From positions 3,636,501 to 3,700,500 of the forward strand of contig JAFFJZ010000013.1 of NCBI GenBank assembly GCA_018340375.1: a stretch of 64,000 bases of DNA. Direction: 5' to 3'. Made by a program: the position numbers and the translations under genes. The stretch is from Gonatopus flavifemur. Taxonomy: Eukaryota > Arthropoda > Insecta > Hymenoptera > Dryinidae. Of the stretch, positions 47,192-59,399 are shown piece after piece; position 1 is the first letter of the stretch; every line of letters starts with the position of its first letter. The notes beneath the pieces are model-generated. The model worked only from the letters and a program-made list of their open reading frames with translations, did not search any database and was not told the origin of the DNA.

Positions 47192-48137
47192 CCCAGATAA
47201 CATTTTGCTTGTCATTCACCCTCAAATTACGCGTGAAGGACATACTTAGTGAACTAGCAAAATCGTATCCATGTGCGTCGTCACCTAGGTTGATAATTGC
47301 TAGACACGTTTGTGAGTGACGCTCTTGCTATTTGCTCGTATCTTGCGCGTGGAAGTAGAAAGCAGTATTAAGTGCACATTACCCGTCATTTGCTAGATAC
47401 ATCTGTGGGTGATTTGCGCGTCAACTGAAAGTGAACTGCTTATTCATGTCTATGAAAAATGATCGAGTTCACGTGCAAATTTTTCGCTTCTTATATAGAC
47501 TGAATATCTACACCGAAAACACAGTTTGTTCCAGCCAAACCAAATTTTGATTGAAATGAACGCGGAGAAATTTTCTGGTGGCTGAGATAAAATTTGTTTA
47601 GGACAAACAAAATTCATTTGTCAGTAAGAAGCTATTTATTATTGTTGACCAAATTTTGTTAATCCCAAACAAATATTATTTCAGCCAACCAAAAAGTTTC
47701 TATGCGTTTATTCCAATCAAAATTTTGTTTGGCTGGAACAAATGTTCTCTCAGTGCACTACTCTGGTGAAATAATCTAAACATTTAATTCTTTATGGGGA
47801 ATAATGCTGACGGTATAAAGTTCACTTAATTATTGACGTTTGCATTTTTTACCAGTTATTCAGAAATCAAGTGATTTATAATCAATTATAACATAACACG
47901 TGAAAATATTGCGCACAAGTCGCAGGATATCCAGTGTCATGATTTATCATTAATATGACGTGATCATGATGAATATAGGAGCGTAAGTTCATCATCACAT
48001 TGCATGATACATATGCTTGTTATTTGCACGCAAAGAACAGTTCAAAAATTTTTTACGTGCAAGATACTAGCAAATATCGCGCACAAGCTAGCTCGCAAAT
48101 ATGTGATGAAATTTGCGCGCATGAAATGTTATCTGGG
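47192..48137. mobile_element. Non-autonomous element with CCCAGATAACATTT ends
   Basis: The left end CCCAGATAACATTTTG and the inverse of the right end CCCAGATAACATTTCATG match over 14 bases. Subterminal parts on both sides are rich in GCTAGCAAAT-, GCGCAC- and ACGCGT-like words (47230-47430; 48000-48120). No ORF is present. Another palindromic element (47511-47755) is nested inside. Confidence 0.65.
47511..47755. mobile_element. Nested palindromic MITE with TTTGTTCCAGCC arms
   Basis: Left end CACCGAAAACACAGTTTGTT and the inverse of the right end CACTGAGAGAACATTTGTTC align; both continue TTCCAGCCAAAC, with AAATTTTGATTG next. The interior carries repeated AAACAAA-type words in both orientations. 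It is 245 bp with no ORF and no obvious duplication. Confidence 0.65.
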
Positions 48138-48155
48138 TGAATGGAAAATTGACTA

Positions 48156-48285
48156 CAGGGCTGGGGAACTCAAAGTCCCCCGTCGAGATAGCCCTTGATC
48201 CCTCCTTCAATAAAGAAAAATTTAATCCAATCATCATGACCCGTTCAAAAGTTATGGGGGTGTTTCCAGACTTTTGCGCCACCCT
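48156..48285. mobile_element. Short mariner-type MITE
   Basis: Left end CAGGGCTGGGGAACTCAAAG and the inverse of the right end CAGGGTGGCGCAAAAGTC are imperfect inverses, with TA outside each (48154-48155, 48286-48287). At 130 bp it is only a remnant or MITE. It lies 18 bp from the end of the element at 47192-48137. Confidence 0.5.
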
Positions 48286-48289
48286 GTAT

Positions 48290-51200
48290 AGTTTATACAT
48301 AGAATCTATACATATAACGAACCATTGAGTTCTCCGCGGCACGTCTTGACATAGTCCAATCGAACTGAAGTTTTACGTACTTTATTTTGATAGGAATCGG
48401 AACTCTTATAGGGGGTGAGATGAGAAGGATTCAAAAATTCCTAAAATAAGGGCCACCCTATGCATGCTCATTTCCATACACAATTTATATCCAGGCTTGA
48501 TTCGGATATTTTGATTTCCGATGTGAGATCCCGAAAATAAACTCTAAATTCGATGTCGGTAATCATGCAGCAGCAAATATTCTATAGGAAACATCATATT
48601 CCTTGTTATGATATCGAAAACTATGAAAAAATATGTTGTTAATTGTCCTTCGCACCGATTGCACATTCTCAACATCCTCAAGCTGCCCACTCCACGAATC
48701 TTCAAGTTCAAATTTGAGGATCTTATGCAGGATTCCTAGTTCAAACAATTGAATTGAACTGTCATATTTCCTTACGATGAAAATTCAATCAACATCACGT
48801 TATAGTATGTACGTGAACTTGAATCTATTAAGGGAATGAAGATCAAAACTCGACACAAGAAATTTCGAGCTATCGACATATCTGTAAAACCAAAATTCCG
48901 AACATCAATTGTATCATGCACGCTCAATAATTCGTTTTTAGAATATAAATTATCTCCTTATCATAGAAGTCAATTTCCAGTAAGTTGCAACTGGATACAT
49001 TGAATGCACTTCTTATTCGATCTTGATCTTGTTAAAGAATCATTTATCCATACATCCAAAGTTATATATACAAAATCTATCCTCAAACATCAGAATTCAT
49101 CACTTGTGCCAGATCGATGCTCATTCGACTTTCGCCAAGATAAGGAAACAAAGTGAAAAATTGTAAGAAAAAAAACATAATGTATGCTATCAAAAATAAT
49201 CGGAATTTTCCTATATACGCAGCATTCAGAAAATTCCGGTCATGAGATGGGAAAACAATTTCCGATAAATGTATATAAAATTTCACATGAATTGACCTGA
49301 AAATTCCAAACTTTATGGGATCTTTACTATCATTTTGCAGGAAATTTTCGATAAAATACGGGAAATTCCCAACGCATGTATGTGTTAATTACTTCCGAAC
49401 ATTCATGTGAAGTTTCCCATAGAAATTTTTCACAGTGTATGTCTATCACTAACATAAATAAGCTGTATAAGGTTATGAGTGTGCATATACGTGTCTATAA
49501 TTCTCTTGCGTATACAATCCAGATAGAACAACCTGTTACGTGTTCAACGGAGGGGTATCAAACTACGAAACTTTTAGAAGAATACGTGGCCATTGTTTCG
49601 TTCCTTTCTGAGGTTGAAATTATACAAACAAAAATATAGATAGAACAGTAAACAGCCCAAGATTCACCTATAATGTTATACCACTAATGCAGATGAGAAG
49701 TTGAAAGCTACATTCAAATATGAATTCAAACTAGTAACATCGCTAATCACAGATTTAACACAGGTATAGTAATATCACATATGGATGAACCATATTGGAA
49801 TGGTTGTCAAACAGGTTTCGTTATTTTCGTCTAGAAATGAATATGTACTATATTACAAAACTGTACAGTTATTCGCTCCATATAAATATTTTTCTAACTG
49901 TTTGTAACTTTTGACATCCATACGTGCATTACCTTATTCTATTGGGATTACCTTATCAACATGATATATAGTTGATACAATAAAAATCTAATGAACTTTG
50001 GGATGAAGATGGGGAGCAAAAGAAGAGGATTAATGAGTAAACGAAAGATGACATTCCTAGACTTACAAATGATACTTTCAGGACTGAAAGATTTTTCAAA
50101 GTACCTATTGAATCGAGTTATGTGGATGAACAAGAAAAGGATTCTGATATATCTCAAGATGTATAAAAATCTGGAGTATGAATCACTGACGATGGGAGAA
50201 AAATACAACTCTATACTCAGGAACCTCTCATTCTAAATGCAATTGAATCCTATTGTTTTTTTTTTCAATTTATAATTCCACATTCTCTGCTCTTAGGAAT
50301 AAGTAACAAAGCCTGAATCGATTATAACTGATGCCGAAAAAAATGAAATTCTAAACAAATCAATCTTTTGGACAATCTTCAGAATTCTTGGAACCCCTTC
50401 AAGCATGTGACAGCAGAGAATTACCGTTCGAGTGGACAAACCTAGCATCAGAGTTCGAATTGTAACAAAATTATGTTGAACAATCTGAGAAGCATAAATC
50501 GAAGAGTTAGAAAGAATTCAGCCGACGCTGTGAACATATAAATATTGTGTAAGATTGGGAGAAAATAAAATGTACGTACCATTCGTCGTTGACGAGATAA
50601 CACAGAATGTAAAATTGTTGACGTGAGTAATAAAAGAAAAAATAGAACTAGTTCTTTATACTACGTATATGAGATTCAAAAAAATAAGTTAAAAAATGAA
50701 ACGGGGAAAATGGATTATAAACCAGTGAGATTGACAAGCCTCCTGTACAGCAGCTGGTGGAAGACAATATGAACGTTCTGAAGAATTCAATACATGATTA
50801 ATAGATACATGGTAATTGTGGGGAATATTGTTTTGAATTCTTTTTTATAACTTTAGTATAATTCTCTCACATCGAATCGTACATTCATTTACTATGAATA
50901 TTATTCTCCATTTTAACGGAGAAGGATATTGAAATAAAATCGTCTTCCCAAATTCCTACACTCCCTTATTTCATTTCAAACGGATAGTGCTGATTTTTGT
51001 TCGTAACTAGATGCGAAATTGTTGGAATTGAGGAATAGATGAATGTAAATCCACTGATGGTGAATTGAATTGAGCTGGTGATATTATTTACTGTTGGATA
51101 CGATACATTATTTTGTGCATTTGCAACATTCACTTTTTTACAAATGAATTTCACCTGAATCGTTGTTCTAGTGACTAGTTATGGCACGTGCAAATCTTGA

Positions 51201-52450
51201 GAGATGAAAATTTTTATATACTTTTAGATGATGAGAGATATTTTTAAGAGCTTGATAGAAGTGTGTTGGAAGTACAAACACCTCTTTGAGTCCAAGGGTT
51301 TCATATTTCCGTTTGAAAGTGAGCTGAAACTTAAGTGCAGACAGTGTGTGATCAGAGAGTTGTCTTCAAGTTGAATTATAGACATGAGACATTCTGAAGT
51401 ATGAAAAGGGGAAGAAATGAACCGTCAATCTCACCGACATTCCGTTTACCGTTGTTGAATTGACCAAGTTCCTGGTGAATCTAACCAGAATTCCGGTAAA
51501 GATAACAGATATTCCTGGCTGTTCATGAAGTATTCGGGATCCCAGTAGAATCAACAGTGTTTCTTTCCGCGCACCTTCAGGATAAATTTCAAACTACATT
51601 CCGTTTGGAACATCTGGATTGAAATCCGTTAACTTCCTAGGAACTTCTCGTGGAGTATTCTCATATCCAAAATGAGAAAATATCCTCATCATCCAGAAGT
51701 CCATTAGGAAATTTTGAAAAGAGGAGGATTAGGAACTTTCGATAGATTTGCGAGAGACTAATCAAGATGCAGTAAGACCTCGCAATAATAACACTCACCT
51801 TCTTCATTCAACGCGAGGAAACAACCGTTTGAATAAATAAGAGGGTGTGTGTTCTTATTGTGGGGTCTCACTGTGCGCCTATGATCCAAAAATAAACTCA
51901 GGGTGCTAAAACACCGGAGATTACAAACGAAATCCACCGAATATGTATTTACATTGGACATACATGGGAATCAATGAAAATTGGAGGAAATTTCCGGTGT
52001 AGGAAACCATGGACCTGAAATTCCGTGAAAATTCAGGGAAGAATCATTTTTGGTGGTCTATCGATTGATTTTTGTTTCAATGTTCTTGCAAACTCTAGGT
52101 TATCCTATTGATGACTGAGGAATCAAGTGAGCCCACGCTGAGTGTTCTGAAAATTCATTGAGGATCATCGATGAATTCCTGATAGACTTATTTATGAGGG
52201 TGAAGGAAAGAGGATGTCGGTAGGATAGGTGAAGGTTAAGGATACCATCTCCCTTTGATTCGAACACCGCGAATCACCAGCGATGGCCGGTCAACGTGAT
52301 GAATTCCACTCGCACAGCCTCTTGCAAACGTTTAAATAAAAATGTTATCTGAAGGAAGGTTGTCGTAGGGTTCAGAAGAAGCGTAAAACTTTTAGTTAAC
52401 ACCATTTGTAATTGATAAGAATGTCCATACACATCGGACGCGTCAAAATT
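48290..52450. other. Unassigned AT-rich sequence
   Basis: Over 4 kb without a recognised gene or repeat. Short ORFs on both strands (for example 49376-49639, 49991-50236, 51366-51554) have no motif and overlap antisense ORFs. No long inverted or tandem repeat was seen by eye. Confidence 0.3.
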
Positions 52451-52459
52451 ACCGAAACC

Positions 52460-53640
52460 GCTTAATGTGAGGAGACGGAAATCATCGACAAAGCGGTGAA
52501 AAGTATGTGTTCGAGAAACTCATATATTTGAAATTTCGTATATTCGAATTGAAGTCTTTTGCTGCCAATAACCAGGCGTCGTACGCACCGATCGACCCCC
52601 TTCTCTCTCTCTCTCAGAGTCGAATATTCAGCCACGAGCCGGTTAACGAATTTTTCACACTCTGTACTGTTAGATACGGACACGAAGTATGTGCGACATG
52701 TAGTGCGCTTCTTTTCTCATATCGTGTGTGTGAACAATGTGAAATATATCACATAACTTTTGTAAGGAGGATCTTTTGTTTTAGTCACTTGTATGTGACA
52801 GTTGTAACTCGGAGTAATAAACGCGTGAATTCTCCACGCATTTGATGAAGTACGAGTGGACTTTCGTTTCTCGCCTGTCTAACACGTGAACCAGTCAAAG
52901 TCGTGCTGTAACGACCTTTGCTGTTAGTTCGACGAGCCTCCGGTACCGGCAACGTTATTTTTTGTGGAAGCTGTGGTAATATCCAACAGTTTTTCTGGCC
53001 CTCTGAGCCGGATGCTCGAAGGTGCCGTCTTAACCACTGTTCACGTGTATAAATGCCTCTCGCAAGAACCTAGAAGTGCGGTGAATAACTCGTGCAATTC
53101 ACGTGCAGATGTACGCGATTTTGTGGTTCTTCCTGAAACGCGGCTCAAATTCGAGATTCATTATACCGGTGAAGTGCATCTGACTGCATAATTGTAGCAC
53201 TCAGACTGAGGAAGTTGCACATAGTGGATTAAATCTGGACAAGGGGAAAGTGCATACATCATATAACCAGGATATTCACGAACAATTATCACTGTTACCG
53301 AGTGGTGTGATTTGGAATTTCTGGAAGGTTCTCGAGTGACTTTGGATATGACCTTCCAATCAAAGGGATTAGATGATTCATCAGTCGATACGGTGTGTCA
53401 AGACGTGAACACGTATCCATGAGTCCAGCTCTGGTGGTGTGCCTGGGATGGTACCATCACACACGCATCGTTCACATAGACGACGAAATACCGATGCCAC
53501 GCTCTTCTCCTCGAACGCCATTCGTTCGTGCTCTATGCTGAAGAAGGAGGGGATCAATCATCTTCTCCACCGTCTCTGATGTCAGCTAAGTCTCTTCATA
53601 CGTTCGGTGAAGTCGGTATATATATATATATATATATATT
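52460..53640 (+). other. Possible LTR or promoter/5' UTR region, unresolved
   Basis: 52590-52620 carries a CT run. AGTAATAAACGCG at 52812-52822 contains a polyadenylation-like AATAAA. A GC-richer stretch follows (52880-53200), with GCAACGTTATTTTTTGTGGA at 52950. This combination resembles the end of an LTR and the start of an untranslated leader, but no second LTR copy or gag was found. It could equally be a host promoter and first exon. A TA microsatellite ends it (53620-53639). Confidence 0.2.
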
Positions 53641-53777
53641 AGTTCAATTAAAAGGTTCAAGATTTAAATATAAATTCTTTACTGGATCGAGTCATGCATG
53701 AAGCTAAAGGTATGAATATATTCATTGTGTAAAATTGCAGTAGTTATGGTTCTGAGTTTGTTAAACTTACGTGAAGT

Positions 53778-54720
53778 GTGCTTGAGAAAATTTCAAAATT
53801 TCATCGTACCCTCACTCCAAAAAACGTTACCCGCGTGTCAGGGACAAAAAAACAATTAGATCGAATTACAGTAGCTCCTTGCTGTAACGTTGATGGCTCA
53901 TTGAAATTGCAGTTGATTTGCATAGGGAAATCTTTGAATCCACGCCCTTTGAAAGGTCTGGATAAAACGAAATTGCCGGTCAATTATTACAACCAGAAGA
54001 ATGCCTGGATGGATGGAAAGATATTTGAAGAGTGGTTCATCAATCAGTTTGTTCCACAAGTGAAAGATTTTTTGAAATCGGAAAATCTCCCACCAAAAGC
54101 TCTCCTTTTAGTCGACAATTGCAAAGCCCACAAGTATATGAAGGTGGATGATATTAAGGTCGCGTTTTTACCTCCGAATGTCACGTCACTCATACAGCCA
54201 CTTGATCAAGGTATCATTCAACAGCTGGAAATGGCGTATCAGAATCTCTTAGTGGATTCGATTTTGAAGTTCCAAGACGAAGGAATTCAATTGCTCCAAT
54301 GGTTAAAACACCTCAATATCAAAGATGCCATATTTTTGAGTGCAGAAGAATGGGATAAAGTTCCTTCTTCGACTATTGCCCGATGCTGGAACAAACTTCG
54401 GCCAGTGGAAAAAAAAGATGCAATCACTCAGACTGACAATGATTTGTCATTGGATCTTTTGGGTTCGATATCATCCGTGGGTGCTGAAACTTATCCTGAT
54501 TTTTCCTATCATGAAGAAGTGAATCATTTGTTACAGTCTGTTCGAAAAATCGAAGGATACGATGATGTTGATCAAGGAATGCTCTCCATGTGGTTAAACG
54601 GGACAGTAAAAGTTAATTTTCAGACAATTTCATCTAAATCTCATGACGCAAAAGTTAATGATCATAGGGGTACCCAGAGTGGCCAAATTATGCGGGCCCT
54701 AGTAGAAAATTTGTTGAAGT

Positions 54721-54760
<40 letters not shown>
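53778..54760 (+). pseudogene. Tigger/jerky-type (pogo) transposase, N-terminus missing
   Basis: The frame holds the DDE_1 domain: LTPKNVTRVSGTKKQLDRIT, GSLKLQLICIGKSLNPRPLK, NYYNQKNAWMDGKIFEEWF, ALLLVDNCKAHKYM (second Asp) and VAFLPPNVTSLIQPLDQGII (third Asp). The CENP-B-like DNA-binding half and the first catalytic Asp, normally just before the TLTPKN region, are absent, and a TGA precedes the frame. The C-terminal part ends in TATA microsatellite (54725-54765) rather than at a natural stop. It is a 5'- and probably 3'-truncated copy, or one terminal exon of a jerky-like gene. No TIR is visible. Confidence 0.75.
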
Positions 54761-54764
<4 letters not shown>

Positions 54765-55007
54765 AGTTATACACAAACTATATAGCAATTAACAAGGATT
54801 AAATATAATTCTGAGAAATTCCCTACTCCGGTGCCACTCACCTCTTTGTTTCCTGATTAAGAACGAGTGACAATTTTTTCGTCTTCTGTATTATTCGAAA
54901 AGGTTCAATCCTCTAATCCATTCATTCTAGTTTGACACATAGATATTCTATCTCGATTTCACAAGAAAAATGAATGACATACGTTCAATTTCATAGAGAC
55001 CAAAGAA

Positions 55008-55178
55008 ATGTGGACGACCGAAGAAATTATGTATCAAATGAGGGCGGTCCATGGTGATGTTGAGGTGCCAGATGATTTATTCTCGAAACCAAGAACGGAC
55101 GACAATGATTCTCATGGGAGTTTCAACTTCTTTTCAACCAGTTTAAAGATTCTGAATGACGAAGATAACTTTTTCTGA
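55008..55178 (+). CDS. Small ORF, 56 residues, unrecognised
   Basis: It starts MWTTEEIMYQMRAVHGDVEV and continues DDLFSKPRTDDNDSHGSFNF to a TGA at 55176. The frame is open upstream to the in-frame TAG-free stretch at 54999. It is acidic and protein-like, and may be the C-terminal part of the transposon represented at 53778-54760, but that is only positional inference. Confidence 0.25.
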   Translation: MWTTEEIMYQMRAVHGDVEVPDDLFSKPRTDDNDSHGSFNFFSTSLKILNDEDNFF

Positions 55179-56229
55179 AGTGGGATATAGAGTGATATTC
55201 AGCATTACTGATTATCATCACTCAAGTAGCGATTCCAATGTCACAGGTGATATGAAGCATAATGTTTTCTTTCCTTTTTCATTTGATATTAGATATTTTT
55301 GTATCCGAAGAAATGATTGAAGTTCATGAAATCACATTCATGAGTTCACATTCCTGTATACATCCTTGCTCTTTGAATTTATTCGTATCATTTTTCGGTT
55401 ATTCCTTCCTGATTAATTCCAAAGTAATCACACCAATTTTCTATTCTTCATCCCGACACATTTGCCATGATGGAACATGGATCAGAGTAATTGAACATCA
55501 GTTATGAAGAGTTCTTGATCATATTTGCGGGTGGCACTATTGCGAGAGACGGTTTCAAATGTGATGCCACACGATAGCGTGATTGATGGTAGGGGTAGTG
55601 TTCGAGCACGAATGAGGAGAATCGGCACTATTCAGAGCGGCACTGTTGAGAGAGCGGACTGTATATCTGGCGGTAAGTAGTTCAATACCTTCGTCTTACA
55701 CACATTGAAACAGGAGTATACCCGATGACGTAATGATCGAGGAATTTGACTGATTCCATCGATTCGAGCGGCAAATACGAATCTCTATGGTTCCTCGCAA
55801 CTTGAATGACTTTTGATGCAAACTCTCAAACATACCCACCCGCGTTGAATTGTTCTCAATTCCAGACGAGGAGAGAGTTCAGGTTTGGTCAGCTTCTGTG
55901 TCCAGAAGATCCCAAATCCGCTGAAAGTCCGATTCCTGGATTCAGTTTGGATGTTTACAAGTGATTGGGTTCATCGTCAAAATAATCTCAGTTTCAGCGC
56001 GGAGGAAAGAAGTACATACATGGTTCACTCAGATCTCAATTCACCTAACTAATTACAATAATTCATAATTCAATCGATCGGTAATTTACATAGTTTGGTA
56101 ACCGGTCTAGTGAGCTTCGTTTGGGTCATTTGAATTTTTACGACCCTAAGTAATTTTCTCCATGAGGAGAATTGAATCCCTTCGAGTTTGGGATACCAAA
56201 GCATTGATTTGGATTGGAGATTCGAACTT
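55179..56229. other. Unassigned sequence
   Basis: No recognisable gene or element. GAGCGGCACT-like words at 55545-55665 are loosely repeated. The 3' LTR expected for the downstream BEL element was not found here. Confidence 0.25.
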
Positions 56230-58565
56230 CAGATCAGATTCAGGTTGGGCTTATGACCCTTGGTCCGGCCAGAGAGAGGAAGACTCTGCTAATCAAGAAA
56301 GACCGCCTCACCACAGCGAATGCGGAACAAATTGAATGGGAGTAAGTCCTCGCGATGCGCAATCGGGGGGGTTTTGCGATGTAGGAACATGTTGCCACAC
56401 GGCATTTGGAACGGTAGTCTGGATTTCTATGACTCGATTGGCCACGAAAGTCTTGAGAGAAGAAGGCGGGCTTTTTATCTGGACCAAGGTGATGGTAGAA
56501 TCAGTCCAGCAGTTAATCGACCGGACTCGTGTCTGCATGGATTCAAGGACAAATCTGAGACAGCGTATGAGTAAAAGCACAGAGCACAACTCCAGCCGTG
56601 GAATGGTCAACGTCTTTACAGGAACAACCCTGGTTCTGGACATCAGCAAAGCCACCCTTTCCTCTCCAATCATAGACTTTGTGACAAGATATACTACCAC
56701 CGCATAAGCTTGGGAAGATTCGTCAGCTAACCCATGGGTATCGAGGTCGGAAGTGGAACTGTCTGTGCCCATCCATCTTGAGAAATCGGAGCTCCTCAAA
56801 CAATTGAGTTGTTGGCCTAAAATTTGTCATGGATGAGTGATCACATTGGGCAGGGGATCGTCCCAGTCTACCTCCAACTTCCACAGGGACTGTAGGAGAA
56901 TTTTGAACGGTATTATGATTGGAGATAGCCACCCTAATGGATCGAAGAACCGCGCAATGTCAGGAAGTGAACTTCGTTCCGTAGAAGGAGGCAAATTCGG
57001 GAGATTTGGACGGAATTGGGAGGAATCTTGCTGTGGAGACCACCAGATCCCTGGAATCTTGAGGCTGTAGGCCTCTTGAAAGGGCTTTCCTAACGCTGGG
57101 CCATGGTTGGAAGAATCAACTCTGGATAACAATTCGACGTCATTACTCGCCCATTTGCGTGAATTGATCCCCCCTTTGGCCAAGCAACGAGCAATCTGGT
57201 CCATCTTCCGAAGGGCCAATATTTTATCTTCTACACCGGACATAATGTCATCAATGTAAATCTCCTGGCTGAGAATTGGCACGGCCAGGGAAAAATTCTG
57301 GCATTCGTCAGATGAGATTTGTTCGATTACTCGTTGAGCCTGATATGGTGCAGGAGCTGTAAGTGACGGTGGAAAGCACGTGAGTACGGATTGGCTCTTG
57401 TTCAGAATTTCGCCACAGAATGAGTTGATAGGACCGATCTTGGGGATGGATCCATATTTGTCGAAACATTTGTTGGATATCTGCGCAAAATACATAGAAC
57501 CGTCATCGGAGAATCAGAGATCCAAGATCGGGATGTAGTTTGGGGCTTGGATACAAATTGTCATTCAGAGAAAGGCCGTTTGAAGAGCATGCAGAGGCAT
57601 TGAATACCACCCTCATTTTGGTGGTGGAGCTGTGCGCCTCGAAAACGGGGTGGTACGGTAGAAAGTGAGCTTGAGATTGCTCAGCAGAACTTTGTAATGG
57701 TTCCATGTCGCCAGATTTTTCATAATCTTATGTACTGGGTTGTGAGTTCAGGGAATTTGGCGAAACGGCGTTCCAAACGATTGAAAGAATTCGAGGTCAC
57801 ATCTTTTGAGCCCTCAATGTTAATTGGAGGATCTTCCTTGAATGGAAATCGAACGATGTATCGCCCTGATCCATCCCTCGAGCGAGTATTCTGAAAATGG
57901 TTTCCGCATCACTCATCATTAGAAGAGGGAATCATGGAAGGGACCTCATCAATCTCCCAGGAACGCAGCAAATTATCCTGAATCTCCTTCAAATTAGAAT
58001 GATGAACGTGAATATTCGTGGGTTTGTTGTGAGCTGATTCAATCGGCCCGGAAAGGATCCACTCGAAGATGGTTTCTTGTACTATCAAGGCTCCCTGATT
58101 TATCCTCCTGAATCCTCCGGTTAGAATCGAACCATACAAATCTGCTCCTATGAGCACGTCAAGAGTGTGAGGAGATATAGGTTCAGCATCTGCCAGAAAG
58201 AGGGTTCTCAGGGATTCACATTCTGTTGGGATAACAAAGCTACTAGGAACGTAGGAAGTAATTCTTGATAGAACTCAACCTCGAGAATTGATTATCGGCT
58301 GAGCACAGTCCACGGGTTTGATTTGAATATCGGTAGCGAACTTTATACCCCTTGACATGCAACCACCTATTCCAGCCACAGTTGCCAAAATCTTTTCTTT
58401 TTTCAATTTCAAAATTTGAGACAAATCCTCGGAGGTAAAGGTCGCATCAGAACCCGGATCTACTAAAGCTCGGACTTTAGCAGAACGTCCATTTAATGTG
58501 CCCACCATAATCCAGGCTGTTGCCAAGAGCACAGATTGTGACAGGCAAGCATTATCAAGATTCAC
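56230..58565 (-). pseudogene. BEL/Pao pol: protease, RT, RNase H
   Basis: Protease: VRALVDPGSDATFTSEDLS at about 58480. A linker contains LIGADLYGSILTGG (58157). RT: HPVFEAHSSTTKMRVVFNAS at about 57640, then in another frame FCADIQQMFRQIWIHP (first catalytic Asp, about 57480) and AVPILSQEIYIDDIMSGVED (YIDD box, about 57250). RNase H-like part: AYAVVVYLVTKSM, IPRLELCSVLLL, CWTDSTITL (about 56420) and NPPDCASRGLTP. The order and the YIDD and IPRLEL words are those of BEL/Pao pol. At least three frameshifts are present, and integrase is absent. Confidence 0.85.
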
Positions 58566-58569
58566 ATGT

Positions 58570-59390
58570 GAGTGAATATTTTCATTTGTAACTACCTTCG
58601 GCGGAGTAGAGTTGAAACTACAAGGAGGAATCTGAACGTCCGTAGTCTGGTTGGGTGAAGTCGGACCAACTCAATTCAAATTATTCTCTGCTAGCCTATG
58701 TAGCAGAGTATAATGTCTTTTGCGACATTGGCTGCAACTGAATTTACTAGCGGTATCGCTGACAGTATGTCCTCGAGTGAGACAATTTGTACAAATTTTA
58801 TTGGCCTCAATGAAATCGTATTCGCCTTGAATGTTTAGACATTCGAAATTATCTCAGTTCATTGATCCATGGGAACCTTTGCAACGTGGGCAGCTCAATT
58901 GGAAGTTAACATGATGTGCCCGTACAGTACTGGAGCGAATCTGTTGGTTGTATGTTGACTTGGGCTTATCGGCCACATTTTGTACTGGATACGGACGTTG
59001 CAAAGCCTCTAATGCTCCAATTCTAGTGTCAACAAATTGTAAAAGTTCTTGTAAGGTGGGATAAGCCGTGTCATCACCCAACAGAATCTTCCACTCTCTT
59101 CGAGAAACATCACCTAATTTTTGGACTAAAATATATACAATGATATCATCCCAGTGTTGAACTGGGCATTCCGAAGCTTTCCAAGCATTGATCGAAGTAT
59201 CGTACGTACAGCGTGAAGATTTGAACCCCATTCACACATTTTTCTCGATAGAAGGAATAGGAAAAAAATTTGCTGAATGCGCATTGATGATCGCTCGCGG
59301 ATCTCCGTACTTTCCCTCCAATAGATCCCACGCAACTGTGAAATTGTCGTTGGTCATGGCTTAATTAGAAATCAGTCGCGCCACATCATC
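58570..59390 (-). pseudogene. BEL/Pao gag, C-terminal part with zinc knuckles
   Basis: Reading resumes after the insertion with NDNFTVAWDLLEGKYG (about 59350), then, in another frame, VQHWDDIIVYILVQKLGDVS and YPTLQELLQFVDTRIGALEA. Knuckles CPRCKGSHGSM, CTNCLTRGHTVSD and CSQCRKRHYTLLHRL follow (58880-58700). Stops break the frame near 58854 and 58675. About 35 codons expected between this part and the N-terminal part are missing at the insertion. Confidence 0.8.
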
Positions 59391-59399
59391 AGACACAAC

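Noticed and set aside
56320..57070. Plus-strand ORFs across BEL pol
   Set aside because: Antisense shadows of the RT/RNase H coding sequence.
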